Source: Boswellia sacra (lineage: Eukaryota; Streptophyta; Magnoliopsida; Sapindales; Burseraceae). Taken from it: a DNA stretch of 64,000 nucleotides. The stretch spans positions 1 to 64,000 of the forward strand of contig SNVD02011532.1 of the NCBI GenBank assembly GCA_013180625.2. The letters are read 5' to 3'. The position numbers and the translations under genes are program-made. Each line of letters begins with the position of its first letter. Within the stretch, counting starts at the first letter, position 1. Shown piece by piece: positions 1 through 11,900 of this stretch. The notes under the pieces are model-generated. The model was not told where the DNA came from and did not search any database. It saw nothing but the letters and a program-made list of their open reading frames with translations.

Positions 1-172
1 ACAACTACTTGTATATTGAATGTGTGTTGTTGTTGTCTAATTTTATTTCTCTCTTGTTTCGTTTGATCTGATTATCAATGTTGTTTTTGTGTTGTTGTTG
101 TTTGTTGATTTTGTTTGTTTTATTTCAAGTTTTCTTTTTGACAAACCATATGACTACCCCATGTCATAAGAA

Positions 173-490
173 CACGTGGAGATGAGTGTGGAGGTTTTGT
201 CAACCTCCACCGAAAGTATATCTCTACTTTTCATGCTTCACGTGGGAAGACAAGTGTGGGAGGTTTTAAGTCAACCTCCGCCGAAGTATATCTTTACTTT
301 TCATGCTTCACGTGGGAGACAAGTGTGGCGGTTTTTTTCAAACCCCACCGAAAGTTTATCTCCATTTTTCATGCACACGTGGGCGACAAGTGTGGAGGTT
401 TTGTCAAACCCCACCAAAAGCATATCTATTTTTTCAAATCTCGGGGCGATAAATCTGCATCGAGCAACCCCCACCGAAATTATGTCCCCA
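173..490. repeat. Tandem repeat, ~65-70-bp unit, four copies plus a decayed fifth
   Basis: Units begin near 173, 240, 310 and 377, and a degenerate partial copy starts near 442. Each full unit opens with the G-box-like word CACGTGG. It continues with a GACAAGTGTGG-type segment, then a short stretch whose GGAGGTTTT and AACCTCC halves can pair, and ends with TTTTCATGC. The small open frames through it are products of the repeat and not genes. The array ends about 140 bases before the LOG-like pseudogene. Whether the G-boxes act as promoter elements is not shown by the sequence. Confidence 0.8.
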
Positions 491-631
491 TGTGGCAAAT
501 TTGAGAGTTTTACGTGTGTATATATCCATGCTGCATATTTTGAAATGTCATTTTATAACCTGTCTTGTACTTGAATCGCATAATACCTAACGTACATCAT
601 TGTCTTGCACAAGTTTAGAGCACTTTTAGAA

Positions 632-1279
632 ATGGAGAAAACACCAATTCGGCGATTCCAAAATATTTGCGTATTTTGTGGATCGCAATTTGGTAAAGAT
701 GGAGAGTTTACAACAGCAGCTCTTGATCTTGGTAGGACATTAGCTGCGAGGGGTATTCATTTGATTTACGGAGGGGGTAGTCTTGGGTTAATGGGTGTGT
801 GTCGACAGCTGCATCCTTAGGAGGAAGCAAAGTTCTCGGCATTATCCCTAAACCATTGCTGTACGAGATATCGTAGGCAACACCATGGGGGAAGAGTTAC
901 AGGTTTCTAGTATGCATGAGCGTATTGCACATATGGTCATTAAATCTGATGCATTTATAGCTTTGCCCGGTGGTTATGGTACATTAGAGGAGATATTTCA
1001 AATCACCATTTGGGCACAGCTACACATCCATCGGAAACCCATTGGTTTGTTAAATGTCAATAATTTTTTTGATAGTTTGTTGTCTTTTCTTGATCAGGCA
1101 GTAGAAAAAAACTTCATCTCATAGTCGGCGAGGCAAATCCTGGTTACAGCTTCAACTGCAGGGAGTTAATTGACAAATTACAAGCATTCTTCTATTCGCC
1201 TGATCCAACAATATCTCGGATAGATTGGTTTGGAGAAGGCAATAAGAGGCGTAAAATGGATTTAACGCTCCATCTGTAA
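632..1279 (+). pseudogene. Processed pseudogene of a LOG-type cytokinin riboside 5'-monophosphate phosphoribohydrolase
   Basis: LOG enzymes release active cytokinin bases from their riboside monophosphates in the cytosol. The stretch can be followed from a Met at 632 to a stop at 1277-1279, about the full ~215 codons of the family. It shows the N-terminal CVFCGS, the YGGGSLGLMG loop, and the PGGYGTLEE motif (about 966-992) that contains the family's catalytic region. There are three frame changes (about 797, between 876 and 885, and about 1158) and in-frame stops at 874-876 and 1122-1124, so no full protein is possible. No introns are present, whereas plant LOG genes normally carry several. 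This suggests a retrocopy. No poly-A tail or target duplication was recognised, so the retrocopy origin is an inference. Confidence 0.85.
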
Positions 1280-2100
1280 TCTCTATCTGCTGGTTTGCTT
1301 CATTTTCGTTTGCTTTCTCTTTATTGTGTTTATTTGAGTTTTTTTTTATGTCATTTCTTTTGAGTCTTTTTCAAGTTATTTCTTTCGTCCCAGGTAATAT
1401 TTTCTAATATCGGTTTTTAGACTGGTGGCTTAAAAAGTTTAAGTTCTCTTGAAACGCATTCTGGATCTCTTCAATCCATAATGGCTGAATAAGGAGGCTA
1501 ACTTCTAAACTTTTTAGACCCATTCTAACTAACTCGTTTTTGTTTGCTGACTTGTTGAACTTTGTTATTTTATGAGTGAGTTTAGTTTTGCGTAATTTAG
1601 AGTTGTTATGTGTTTTTATCTTTATCAGTTTCGATTCAAAAAAAACAATTGTGGAAAAACCTGATAATGGCAGAATATGGGGTTTTCTTAACTCTTGAAA
1701 CGCATTCTCTCTTAATAAATCTGTAGTTTGTTTATTTCATGTTGTTTGAAGTGTCTTGTATCTTGTTTTGTTCTTTCATAATAAAGGTATATAGGCTGGA
1801 CACCTTAAGTCTGCGGGCTCCTGGTCCTAAGGATTGTTGAAATATACAATCTTGACTCAGGTGTAACAATGCCACGTACCTCTTCTCTTTCATTTTATGG
1901 GCCAATGATAAGGCAATGATTGAATTAAGAATAACTCTTGGAAAATGATAAATGATGCATGGATCTGTGTGCTTGAAATGTATATTGGTTTTTGCTTTGC
2001 CTTTGATTCCTTGCACAACATTGAGCATTAAGCCATTATCACTGAGTTCTTTGTTTACTTAGAGAAAGTTTATGTAATTTAAGTGTTTCTTCAGATTTTA
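1280..2100. other. Spacer without recognisable gene
   Basis: AT-rich spacer after the LOG pseudogene. The phrase CTCTTGAAACGCATTCT occurs twice, near 1448 and 1692. Nothing else with coding or mobile-element character was recognised. Part of it could be the old 3' untranslated region of the retrocopy. Confidence 0.4.
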
Positions 2101-3276
2101 ATAAATTCTAGAACTTGTTTGATGGTCACTCGAGGCGAAATCCTAGACTGTGCAACATTGGGGAAATGATTTAGGCCATCTTTGGATCATTTGAGCCTTA
2201 AGAGCCAACCTTGACTAAAATTGATCCCTAGTTACCCCTTTGAGCCTCTGTAAACCTTTTTTCTTTGTTAACTCACTAAAAGATTTCCTAATCTCAATTG
2301 AATTTGTTCCAAACAGTTTATCCCTTACCTATGAGCATGTAAATCATTCGCAATTACATTTTGAGCTATGTTCTGGTTTTTGGAAGTTAGAGGAGGTTGG
2401 ATTGTGCCATGAAGCAATGCAAGAAGTGAGTTTTATTATGTTTGTAAAAAAAAGAAAAAAAAAATCTGTACTTATCTTCCACGTACTTAAACATTGAGGA
2501 CAATGTATTGTTTAAGTGTGGGGGAGTTGAATTGCAGTTAAAAAAAAAAAAAGAAAAGATAAAAGAAAAGAAAAAGAGTTCTATACCCTTGGGTGTTCTT
2601 AAAAAGAATGAAACAACAAGGGTGGGGGTGTAGTTTCCTTTTGTTTTCTTCCTACAAAAAAAAAAAAAATAGAAGAAGAGAGAAGAGAAAAAAAACACAA
2701 AGCAGTTGATGGTTTCTAAATAAGTTTGGGGGAGTAACCTGGTGAATTGAAATGAAGTTGTGTTATAGGGTTAAGCTCTACATAGTCTTGAATGATTTAT
2801 GTGTTTGTGGGTGTTTTGAGCCAAATTATTATCCTTTATCATACCTTCACCCAAGCCAAACGTTACAAGCTTAAAAAAGTCCTACTTGATCCTTGGTGTT
2901 GTGCATGTCTACATTAGTGGAGAGTGACTTGAAAAGCAGGCCTATGGAGTTCATTTATACACACATCTTTAATATTAAATATGATTTATTTTTATGCATA
3001 AACTCATCCGTGTTACAAGTGATTAGGTGAGAATGGCTCTACACACACACACTTGAGGAATTGAAATGAAGCGAAACTAATCTTTAAGATAAAATTCTTG
3101 ATCAAGTGCATTATTTTGAAGTTTTCCTGGGGTTATAATTAAGTACAATCTTTGAGGCCTATTTGCAAGTTGAAGCATTTGTGTGTTTTAATTTTTCTTT
3201 GATTCTGTTTCGGTTTAGTTTGTTTCGTATCATTTTAGTTCCTCGAGGACTAGCAAAGTCTAAGTGTGGGGGAATT
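2100..3276 (+). mobile_element. 3' internal non-coding region of an LTR retrotransposon (probably Ty3/gypsy)
   Basis: This stretch runs directly into the LTR at 3277. Its last part ends with a purine-rich polypurine tract (AAGTGTGGGGG at 3262-3272), and two similar G-rich tracts occur near 2515 and 2729. Such repeated GTGTGGGGGA words between the integrase and the 3' LTR are typical of plant Tat/Athila-like gypsy elements; that assignment is family knowledge, since no pol domain is present here. Several poly-A/AAAAG runs (2440-2700) give spurious open frames on the minus strand. The left boundary is a guess. No 5' LTR or primer-binding site lies in the window, so the element is 5' truncated or begins outside. 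Confidence 0.6.
3262..3272 (+). other. Polypurine tract before the 3' LTR
   Basis: AAGTGTGGGGG ends four bases before the LTR terminus TGATAGG. In LTR retroelements this tract primes plus-strand DNA synthesis. It sets the + orientation of the element. Confidence 0.7.
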
Positions 3277-4692
3277 TGATAGGTGTCTATTTATGTATTA
3301 CTTTTATATCAATTCGTCCATGTTTCTTTGCTATATTCCTTGTTATTTTTATGTTTTCGTGTGGTTTTGATATTTGTAGGAGTTTTGGAGCAACTTGCAC
3401 AAAAATGGAGTAAAACCCTTCATTTTTCACCTCTGCTAGTCAGTGATCTTCTCGGATTTAATTGTATTGATATACAATGAACCCGATGACATGTTATATA
3501 CCGTTGGAAAGCTCTCGAAGTCTATTTTCTGGAGAAATTTACGGTTTATAAATCCATTCAGTGTACCAAAGGTTGTAATCAAAACAGTGTGAGATGTATA
3601 GAAATATAATTCCACAAGTCACTGTAGCATGTATAATACGGGGCACTGTAGCAAGTCACTGTAGTAGAGTATTTAAACACATTTTAGGGTTTCATTTTCA
3701 TAACTTGAAGGGGGGAGAATGTGGTGGAGTCTTCAGTTCTGGAATTCTTTCATCTCTTGGAGTTCTTGAAGGAGAAAGGAAGCTTGGAAAGAGGAAGAAC
3801 TACAATCCAAAGAGAATTACATCAAATTTGCTAAGTTTTTCCCTTCCCTTTCATTTTCTGGAATGTCTCCATGTTGTATTGTATTTACCACGTTCTTAAA
3901 CATGTGTAACTGAATCTGAATTGGTTGAGGGTGATTTCAAAGCCCCTGATATGGTTTTTGTAGTTGATTGTGCAAGAAGTTGTTATCCAATTCTCTAATT
4001 GAAGTTGCTTGTATTTTCCCATATCTAATGCTTATGATTGCTTGCTGATTGTATTTGGAATGGCCAAGTGAATATAATCTGGTTGTTGTCTATTGCTAGA
4101 GTAGAAATCTTGATCCGTAATTGTCTTGAATTTCTAATCCTTAGTAGCAAAATTGTGATCAGAGATTGCAATTGGAGAATACAACCTAAGTTAAATAATC
4201 CGAGCTTGTGTGTTTATTGCTTAGATCAACCTATCTTTCTTATCGTAATGCATCCATTGAATTAAATTTAGAGAGATTGTTCTAGGTTGTTTAATGGATA
4301 GAGATTAAATAAAGAGCCTGTTTTATTTAACAACAAAGTAAGGAAAGATTGGGATAACAGAGCTTGTTGTTATCTACGGTTGATAATTTCAATGGTGTAA
4401 TTGGATGACAATTTTACAATTAATTCGCAAATCCATATCTTGTGGTAGAGAATAATCCCTGTCTCTTATACACATCTAGATGTGTATAAGAGACAGGTTT
4501 TAATTTGCATTGTGTTATTCTTTACTTGCATTAATATTTCATCAAGTTAATCAATCAACAAAACCCCCCTCATTTAGTTATTGTTGCTTTCGAATAACAA
4601 ATTCAATTAGAATCAATCCTCGTGGGAACGATATCTTACTCATCACTTTATTACTTGTGCGACTAGTATACTTGCTAGTTTCGAACGCATCA
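3277..4692 (+). repeat. 3' LTR, family A (1.41-kb LTR)
   Basis: Starts TGATAGGTGTC and ends TTCGAACGCATCA. It aligns throughout with the solo LTRs at 5437-6842 (+) and 41553-42962 (minus). The promoter-like region has TATTTAAACAC at about 3670, preceded by several CACTGTAGCA words. About 45 bases of native LTR sequence near 4459 are replaced by a synthetic adapter palindrome (see the entry at 4459). The open frames in it are not shared with any known protein. Confidence 0.85.
4459..4496. other. Nextera/Tn5 mosaic-end junction adapter (assembly artefact)
   Basis: The first 19 bases are CTGTCTCTTATACACATCT, the Tn5 mosaic end used in Nextera libraries. The next 19 bases are its exact reverse complement, giving the 38-bp palindrome used as the mate-pair circularisation junction. 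The two sister LTRs have ordinary sequence at this position. This is a direct sequence observation; contamination from library reads is the only reasonable explanation I see. Confidence 0.95.
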
Positions 4693-5431
4693 ATTTCTTT
4701 CACTATTATTATAATTTTCATATTTTAGAAAACAAGTTTTCGCAAACCCACCTGGCAAGATTTATTTTTAAAGGTAAGTTCATGTTTTTAATATTTGTTT
4801 CATCTTTTTGATAATGATTGTTTGCAGAAAATTTTAAATTTTTTAGATTCTTTGTTAGACTCAGAGAGTAATAACACAAAGTATGAGTTTCTTGGTTTGG
4901 TTTCATTTGCTCGACTTTTTGACTCAGGAAGTGTAATTGGAATTGGAATTGGAACTGGAACTTGGGTATTGTGAGAAAAGTAGAATTATGTTTAAAAAAA
5001 AAAAAAGATTGAAGAATGAAGATTTTGTTCAGCCGGTAATCACTAGTAGTTGTAGCTATGATTTAAGTTGCTTTCAAGCTGAGAAATTTCACAACTTATT
5101 GAATCTATTGAATGAATGTTTGTACATTAAAGATAGATTTTACATTTAACTTTCTTTCAAGCTGAGAAATTTAACAACTTATTGAGTCTGATTGAATTAA
5201 TGTATGTACATGAAAGATAGATTTTACATTCTTTGCCAATTTGAGCCTATTAACCAACAATGTTATGACACTCATTGAAGCTTGTCAAGTCTGTAAAATC
5301 TCTTCACCTTAATGACTACTAAAACTTATAAGCTAATCTCCTTTGAGGAGTTTCAATGAAGATTCAATGAACAGACTTGCTCCAATAGTCTAACTAGACT
5401 CGAGGTCATGATATTTATTCTATGCAAAGCG
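4693..5431 (+). other. Spacer between two LTRs with exon-like blocks and a short tandem duplication
   Basis: Two segments look like exons. One is about 4733-4770, between an ATTTTAG acceptor and an AGGTAAGTT donor. The other starts after TTTGCAG at about 4827 and stays open for roughly 45 codons in one frame, ending in a (GGAATT)n-like run. I do not recognise the product. A duplicated ~80-bp segment (CTTTCAAGCTGAGAAATTT..., about 5070-5148 and 5153-5230) follows. The blocks may be the remains of a host gene disrupted by the flanking LTR elements. Confidence 0.35.
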
Positions 5432-5436
5432 CTTAT

Positions 5437-6842
5437 TGATAAGTGTCTATTTATATATCATTATCATATCAATTCGTCCATGTTTCTTTGCTATATTCCT
5501 TGGTATTTTTATGTTTTTGTGTGGTTTTGATGTTTGTAGGAGTTTTGGAGCAACTTGCACAAAAATGGAGTAAAACCCTTCATTTTCACCTCTGCTAGTC
5601 AACCATCTTCTCGGATTTAATTGTATTGATATACAATGAACCCGATGACATATCATATACCGTTGAAAAGCTTTCGAAGTCTACTTTTTAGAGAAATTTA
5701 CGGTTTATGAATCCATTCAGTGTACCGAAAGTTGTAATCAAAACAGTGTGAGAAGTGTAGAAATGTAATTCCACACATCACTGTAGCATGTATAATACGG
5801 GACACTGTAGCACGTTACTGTAGCAGAGTATTTAAACACATTTTAGGGTTTTATTTTCATAACTTGAAGAGGGGAGAACGTGGTGGAGGCTGCAGCTCTG
5901 GAATTCTTTCATCTCTTGGAGTTCTTGAAGGAGAAAGGAAGCTTGGAAAGAGGAAGAACTACAATCCAAAGAGAATTACATCAAATTTGCTAAGTTTTTC
6001 CCTTCCCTTTCATTTTCTGGAATGTCTCCATGTTGTATTGTATTTACCACGTTCTTAAACATGTGTAACTGAATCTGAATTGGTTGAGGGTGATTTCAAA
6101 GCCCCTGATATGGTTTTTGTAAGTTGATTGTGTAAGGAATTGTTATCCAATTCTCTAATTGAAGTTGCTTGTATTCTCCCATATTTAATGCTTATGATTG
6201 CTTGCTGATTGTATTTGAGTGGCCAACTGAATATAATCTGGTTGTGATTTATTGCTAGACTAGAAATCCGTAATTGTCTTGAATTTCTAATCATTAGTAG
6301 CAAAATTGTGATCAGAGATTACAATTGGAGAATATAACCTAAGTTAAATAATCCGAGCTTGTGTGTTTATTGCTTAGATCAACCTATCTTTCTTATCATA
6401 ATGCATCCATTGAATTAAACTCAGAGAGCTTGTTCTAGGTTGTTTAATGGATAGAGATTAAATAAAGAGCCTGTTTTATTTAACAACAAAGTAAGGAAAG
6501 ATTGGGGTAATAGAGCTTGTTATTATCTACGGTTGATAACTTCAATGCTGTAATTAGATGACAATTCTACAATTAATTCGCAAATCCATATCTTGTGGTA
6601 GAGAAGGATCCCTTAACCAGCTTTCTCCTATTGATTTTTCATTCAAATTTACTTTCTGTTTTGTTATTCTTTACTTGCATTCTTATTTCATTTAGTAAAT
6701 CATTCAACAAAAATCCCCCCTGTTTAGTTTATTATTGCTGGAAATAACAAATTCAATTAGAATCAATCCTCGTGGGAACGATATCTTACTTATCACTTTA
6801 TTACTTGTGCGACTAGTATACTTGCTAGTTTCGAACGCATCA
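5437..6842 (+). mobile_element. Solo LTR, family A, with CTTAT target duplication
   Basis: This 1406-bp LTR starts TGATAAGTGTC and ends CGAACGCATCA. It is flanked by the 5-bp direct repeat CTTAT (5432-5436 and 6843-6847). No internal retroelement sequence is attached, so it is a solo LTR left after recombination between the two LTRs of a full element. It retains the sequence that is lost at the adapter site in the LTR at 3277-4692. Confidence 0.93.
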
Positions 6843-6847
6843 CTTAT

Positions 6848-8218
6848 CTGCCCAAAAATGGTTCTCCATCACATGATTCACATCTATGGATATACAACAC
6901 AGCTCTACAAAGACCATACCCATGCTTTATATATAACTAGGTTAACATGTAGACATGCTCATCTCACGATGAATTTTTTTATAATATATCCCGTTTAACA
7001 AAAATTTAATATTAACGTTAATTTTGTGTAACAGATTCTATGTAAGTTGTGTGCTTGACGCTTTAATAAAAGCTTTGCTTGTTTTAAAGAGGTTCTGCAT
7101 CATTATTTCCTGCATCTATAAATAAGCTTGATTGCCTTCATTTTGAATTAGTGGTTCAGCATGAACTTATGTCCACTAATTTAAAATATATCTTTTGATT
7201 TTTCTAACCTTTCTAATCTTTAAAGCTTGTCTAATTAACTGATTTTTTTTTCAGCTCCAAGAATTTGAGATTTTGTGCCTAATGCCTACCTCAACTACTT
7301 CTATTGAACTTGATATACTCCAAAAATGGGTAAAAATACTTTTTACTTAAGCTAAAATTGGTGATTATTTAGTGTTTTAGTTTGTAACCAAGTTTACTAT
7401 AGTAATTTATGTTGGAAGAGATATATATTCACAGCTTGTGAATCAATTACATTTAAATAGTAGGGATTTTTTTTTTTTTTACATTTGGTCAAACTTTGTG
7501 ACATGATTAGGAAATTTAAGGATTATGTTGAAATAATATTGAAAAGATGTTGTTAGGCTTGAATCTCGACTTGAAAAATATGCCATGTCTTTGCCTTTTG
7601 CCTTTTATGAGTTCATTTATTAATTATTGATTGTATGGACAAATGAATAGTTAAAAAAACATGAATGCAGTCTACTGTGCAAAATAAAGAATAATAGAAT
7701 AAGATAAATAGGACATAAGCAAGCCAATCCATAATAAAATATAATAGAATTTTAATCATATAAATCACACTAATATAAATTGAAATTGATAAACTATAAT
7801 CTATTTGTAAATTGAAACATAAACTGAAATTTTTAAACTGAATGTCATCTAAACTGAATTTTTATAAACTTAACTAAATTTTATAAACTGAAATTAACAC
7901 ACTAATATAAAATTAACTAAATTTTATAAACTGAAATTAACACACTAATATAAAATTGTAAATTGTATAAACTAAAATCTATAAACAGAATTTCATCTGA
8001 ACTGAATTTTATAAACTAAACTAAAGCATCTAAATTGAAATTAACACACTAATATAATTGTACAAACTAAAATTGACACACTAATAATTACTTTGAGATA
8101 TTAATTCTAAGTATAAACTTAATTGTATCAACTTTGATGCCTTGAGGTTTGGGTTAAGTTAAACCTCTAAGATTAAAACACTAATATATACGGTTTGGTG
8201 ATTCCTTTTTTACGTATT
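6848..8218. other. AT-rich spacer
   Basis: No gene recognised. A 43-bp unit is repeated twice at about 7871-7956, with further degenerate copies of the AACACACTAATATAA word up to about 8100. A T-rich tract followed by CAG at about 7245-7255 looks like a splice acceptor, but no open exon follows that I can identify. Confidence 0.5.
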
Positions 8219-8987
8219 ATGACTTCTGAATCAACTACTCCTATTCCCACCCATGACACCCATGAAGAAGTGAGTAGTGAAACTGCTACCCAAAAAAATT
8301 GGAGGAAACAAGTGTGGTTGTAGCTACTGTGGGAGGTCCTTTCTTTGTGAGACTAAGAAGCACGGGACCTAAATGTTATGGAATCATTTAGATAAATATC
8401 TAAAGTACATTTTGAGTGAGAAACAAGCCAAGAAGGATGAGAAATAAAACGATTCTTTCTTTTAGTCCAAAAAAAAAAAAAGAAAGTGGAAGTGTGGTAA
8501 CCTTGTCGGTATAGGCTTTGGCAAAGAGGCAATTAGGACAGCAATTGTGGAGATGATAGTTATAGATGAGTTGCCTTTTAAGTTAAGGTTTAGTGTAAAA
8601 GCCCATGTTAGTCATATCCTAACCACATCATTGAGTGATAAAGTTCAAGTTGTAAAGCCATGGGTAGATCCAGCTATAAAATTTATGGGTAATTTAACCG
8701 AGTCAGAAACATCAAATGAGGTGGATACTTATTTGAACAATACCAATTGGTAGGCCAGAATAAGGATTTTGATATCTTGGGTTGGTGGAAACTAAATGAA
8801 GGCAACTTTCCTGTGTTACCTCATATAACAAAGGATGTTCTTGCTATACCAGTTCCCACTGTTGCTTTGAAGTCAGCATTAAGTACTGGAGGGCAGATTA
8901 TTGACCAATTTAGGAGTTCATTAACTCCTAAAATAGTTGAATCCTTAATATGCTCTCATAATTGGATAATCTTCATATTGATTAATT
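8219..8987 (+). pseudogene. Internally deleted hAT-family transposase (BED finger plus C-terminal dimerisation region)
   Basis: hAT transposases cut and paste their own element. The first part (about 8300-8400) reads as a BED zinc finger with CxYC spacing and the HGT...LWNHL signature, broken by stops. From about 8520 the frame reads GKEAIRTAIVEMIVIDELPF, the start of the catalytic region, and then jumps to the C-terminal hATC block (LGWWKLNE, FPVLPHI, DVLAIPVPTVA, STGGQIIDQFRSSL; 8760-8987). Most of the catalytic core is missing and stops separate the parts. It is a deletion derivative or pseudogene of the RICESLEEPER/DAYSLEEPER class. Terminal repeats were not identified. Confidence 0.85.
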
Positions 8988-11900
8988 AAGTATTCTTGAC
9001 TACAGAGACAATAGAAGATGCTACTAGAGATTCTGTGGGTATTTGCACATCAATTGAGACAACTAATCATAGATTTTGGTTATTAACTTAAAATATTATT
9101 TCTAATTTACATTGTAAAGCATTAAGTCTTTGACTAACTATATTATTTTCATTTGTTTTTATTGGTCATTGATATGGAAGCTTTAAAATCAACCATAACA
9201 GCAGTTGAGTGCTTGGACCTTGATTGACGAGTGCCAATTTCATAAATAATAAACAATTTCAATACCTTTTCATTATTGAATTTGAGTTTTACATAGTTAA
9301 GACTTCTTAAGTTTATATTGGGTTGGTAACTTTTAAGTTTTAGTTTGGTTTTTGACAACTTGGTGGCCTTGTTGAATATTGATTATGTTTTCAATTTTGT
9401 TACTTGAACTTTGAAGTTGTTAGAAATCTGGAAGAGGTGGCTTGGTTATTTGACAATCCAAGTTGGTAGAATCTCAAGTTTTAGTTTGGTGGAGACAATG
9501 TTATGCTTTGTAGGAAACTTAGATTGTTGTAATTTGTATTTTAATTATGTGTATTATGTCAGACTTTATATTTATGTGTTCTACTTTGGATTATATTTAT
9601 GTCTTGTACTTTCGATTCTAAACTTATGTGTTGTACTTTGGACTTTATATTTTGGAGTTGTACTTTGGACTTTATATTTTGGAGTTTTAGACTCTAAAAT
9701 TATGTGTTGTATTACTTGGATTTTAAGTAGCTTTCAAATGAAATGAAATTGTATGTTAAGGGCATGTGTATATTAGGTTGAGAGTGCTTTTGCTTTGCCT
9801 AGCTTAAATGGAGATATTGGTTAGGTTTGTAATGTTTTAGTTTTGGTCGTGTTTATCATTAAGTTTCACAACTTTCATCTTTGTTTGGAAATTTGATATA
9901 TATAAACATGCTAGCATTTGAAGTTTTGGTAAATGGTAAACTAGATCTTGGGCTTGAAAGTTCTAAATCTATGTCAATTAGCCTTAATTTATAAATAATA
10001 TAGGTTAATTTATGTCAATGGGTTTTGTTTTGTGTATGATATAGCCTAATTTTCGTCAAATAAGCCTTGTTTTGCATTCAATACAGCCTTTAAAATATAT
10101 ATGGGCCTAATACAAATGTTGTAAAACAATTTTAATAAAATTGTGAAATTAGGCCTAGCATAACCCCATTAACCCAACAAACCCGACCCCACCCGACCTT
10201 TGGGGTTACATTTTGAGTTGCACATTTGAAAAACCCAATCATAGGAAAAAATTTCCTAATTCGAGTTCGGCAAAATCCAACCCAACTCGACTTGACCTTG
10301 ATGGTTTTACAAGGTTTTAAATAGAAAAATCTTGGCTGAGTGTTTAATGAAAGATGTTAATGAAACTAAGATTTATTTTAATGAATCTTGACCGATTTAA
10401 ATGGTGTAAAACTGGTATCAAGGAATCAAGATGTAATTAGATGGATAAAACGGTAAACTATACCTAGCTCCAATTATATGCATTCCATGAAGGGTAGTTA
10501 TGTAAACCTGCTGCACAATGGATAGAGCTTAAACATATAATTTAATCATATTAAATTTTTAATCTTTATGTAAAAAGTATTTTATTCAAGAGTGATGCTT
10601 TGGACCTATAACGGAATGGACTAAAATTGATAGGTTGGGCCCACTATAATTATGAGGTAATAGGATACCAGGTCAAATTTATTAAAGCTTGTAATTGAAT
10701 ATATCCATAATAGGTCCCCAAGTAGCTTATTAAATCATCTGAACACATACTGGATTTTGAGAATTAATTATTTAATTTAATTTAGATTTATTGAGAATAA
10801 AATTCCAGGTATTAAATTAAATAAAAAATTTGACTAGTAAATGGGCTCATTATTTAATCAATTTGATTAATTAAATAAATGGGTTTTTGGGCTTATTATT
10901 TAATTAATAAGATTAATTAAATAATTAGACGGCACTACATTTGGGTTGGACCTAATTAGTGTTTTAAAAGGTTTAAAGCCCAATGAAATAAAGCCCTAAC
11001 TTCATTATGAGTATACTAGTCAAATCAGATAACGAAACAAGGCCTATATAATCAATTGGGGTTCAACTGAAACCCTGAGGAGCCTCAAAAACAAATGACG
11101 TAAAACACTACAAGCGGTGCCTGAGTCTTGCGCAAACAGACCTCCCTTACCTATGAGAAATGCAAACTCCATAGAGTGCCCTTTAGTGTGACATTTTACT
11201 TCTAGGCTACCTTTCGACATTTCCTTTGTGTTCTCAGGTTATGTCCAAGAAACACGCCCACACATGTTGTTTTGGTGATTCTCAAACATACTTAGGAACT
11301 TAAAGTGGTAGAATGAACAAAGTTTTAGAGCATGTGATCGTTGGATCTTAGTCCCAGTGCCATTTTCAGTGCGTAGATTCGATCCAACTCGCATCTGGGA
11401 TCCTATAAAGAGTTAGTTAAATAGATTCATCCTTCAAATAGATGAGATTGTGGAAAATCAATTACAACTTCTTGAAGGCAAGAAGATTAAGAAAGAGAAT
11501 GCTGACATTGGGTCTCAACTGGCAAAGATGATATTTTTATACAAATAGCACTTTCCAGTTGCCCAACACTTTGCAAATCGAAGCTAATAGCATTACTTGA
11601 ATTGATTAGAATGACTCATACATGATTTTATGCAATTCATTATGTTTTATTTTCGGGTTTCGTAACAGGCAATGATGCTTAATTTCAACTTTTTAGACAT
11701 GATTCATTGGTTAGAGATCTTAGAATTTTATTTTGAAGTTGTTGTCATATATATATATATATATATTAGTTTGTCATTTAATATGCTTATTTTTATTCAT
11801 AATTAAAGATATATCAAAGATTATATTTTTAAATAAAAACAAGTGTATAATTATTTGTAGATGAGTGAGTGTTGATGGATGTGTGTACAAATGTGTTTAG

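Noticed and set aside
2387..2698. Open frame on the minus strand rich in Phe/Ser
   Set aside because: It is the complement of poly-A/AAAAG runs in the retroelement 3' region; no conserved motif.
4937..5149. Short open frame starting MELELELEL
   Set aside because: The start comes from a GGAATT microsatellite; the rest has no recognisable domain.
11450..11550. Open stretch rich in Lys/Glu/Gln resembling a MADS-box keratin-like exon
   Set aside because: About 30 codons only, no splice partners and no MADS or K-box consensus; composition alone is not evidence.
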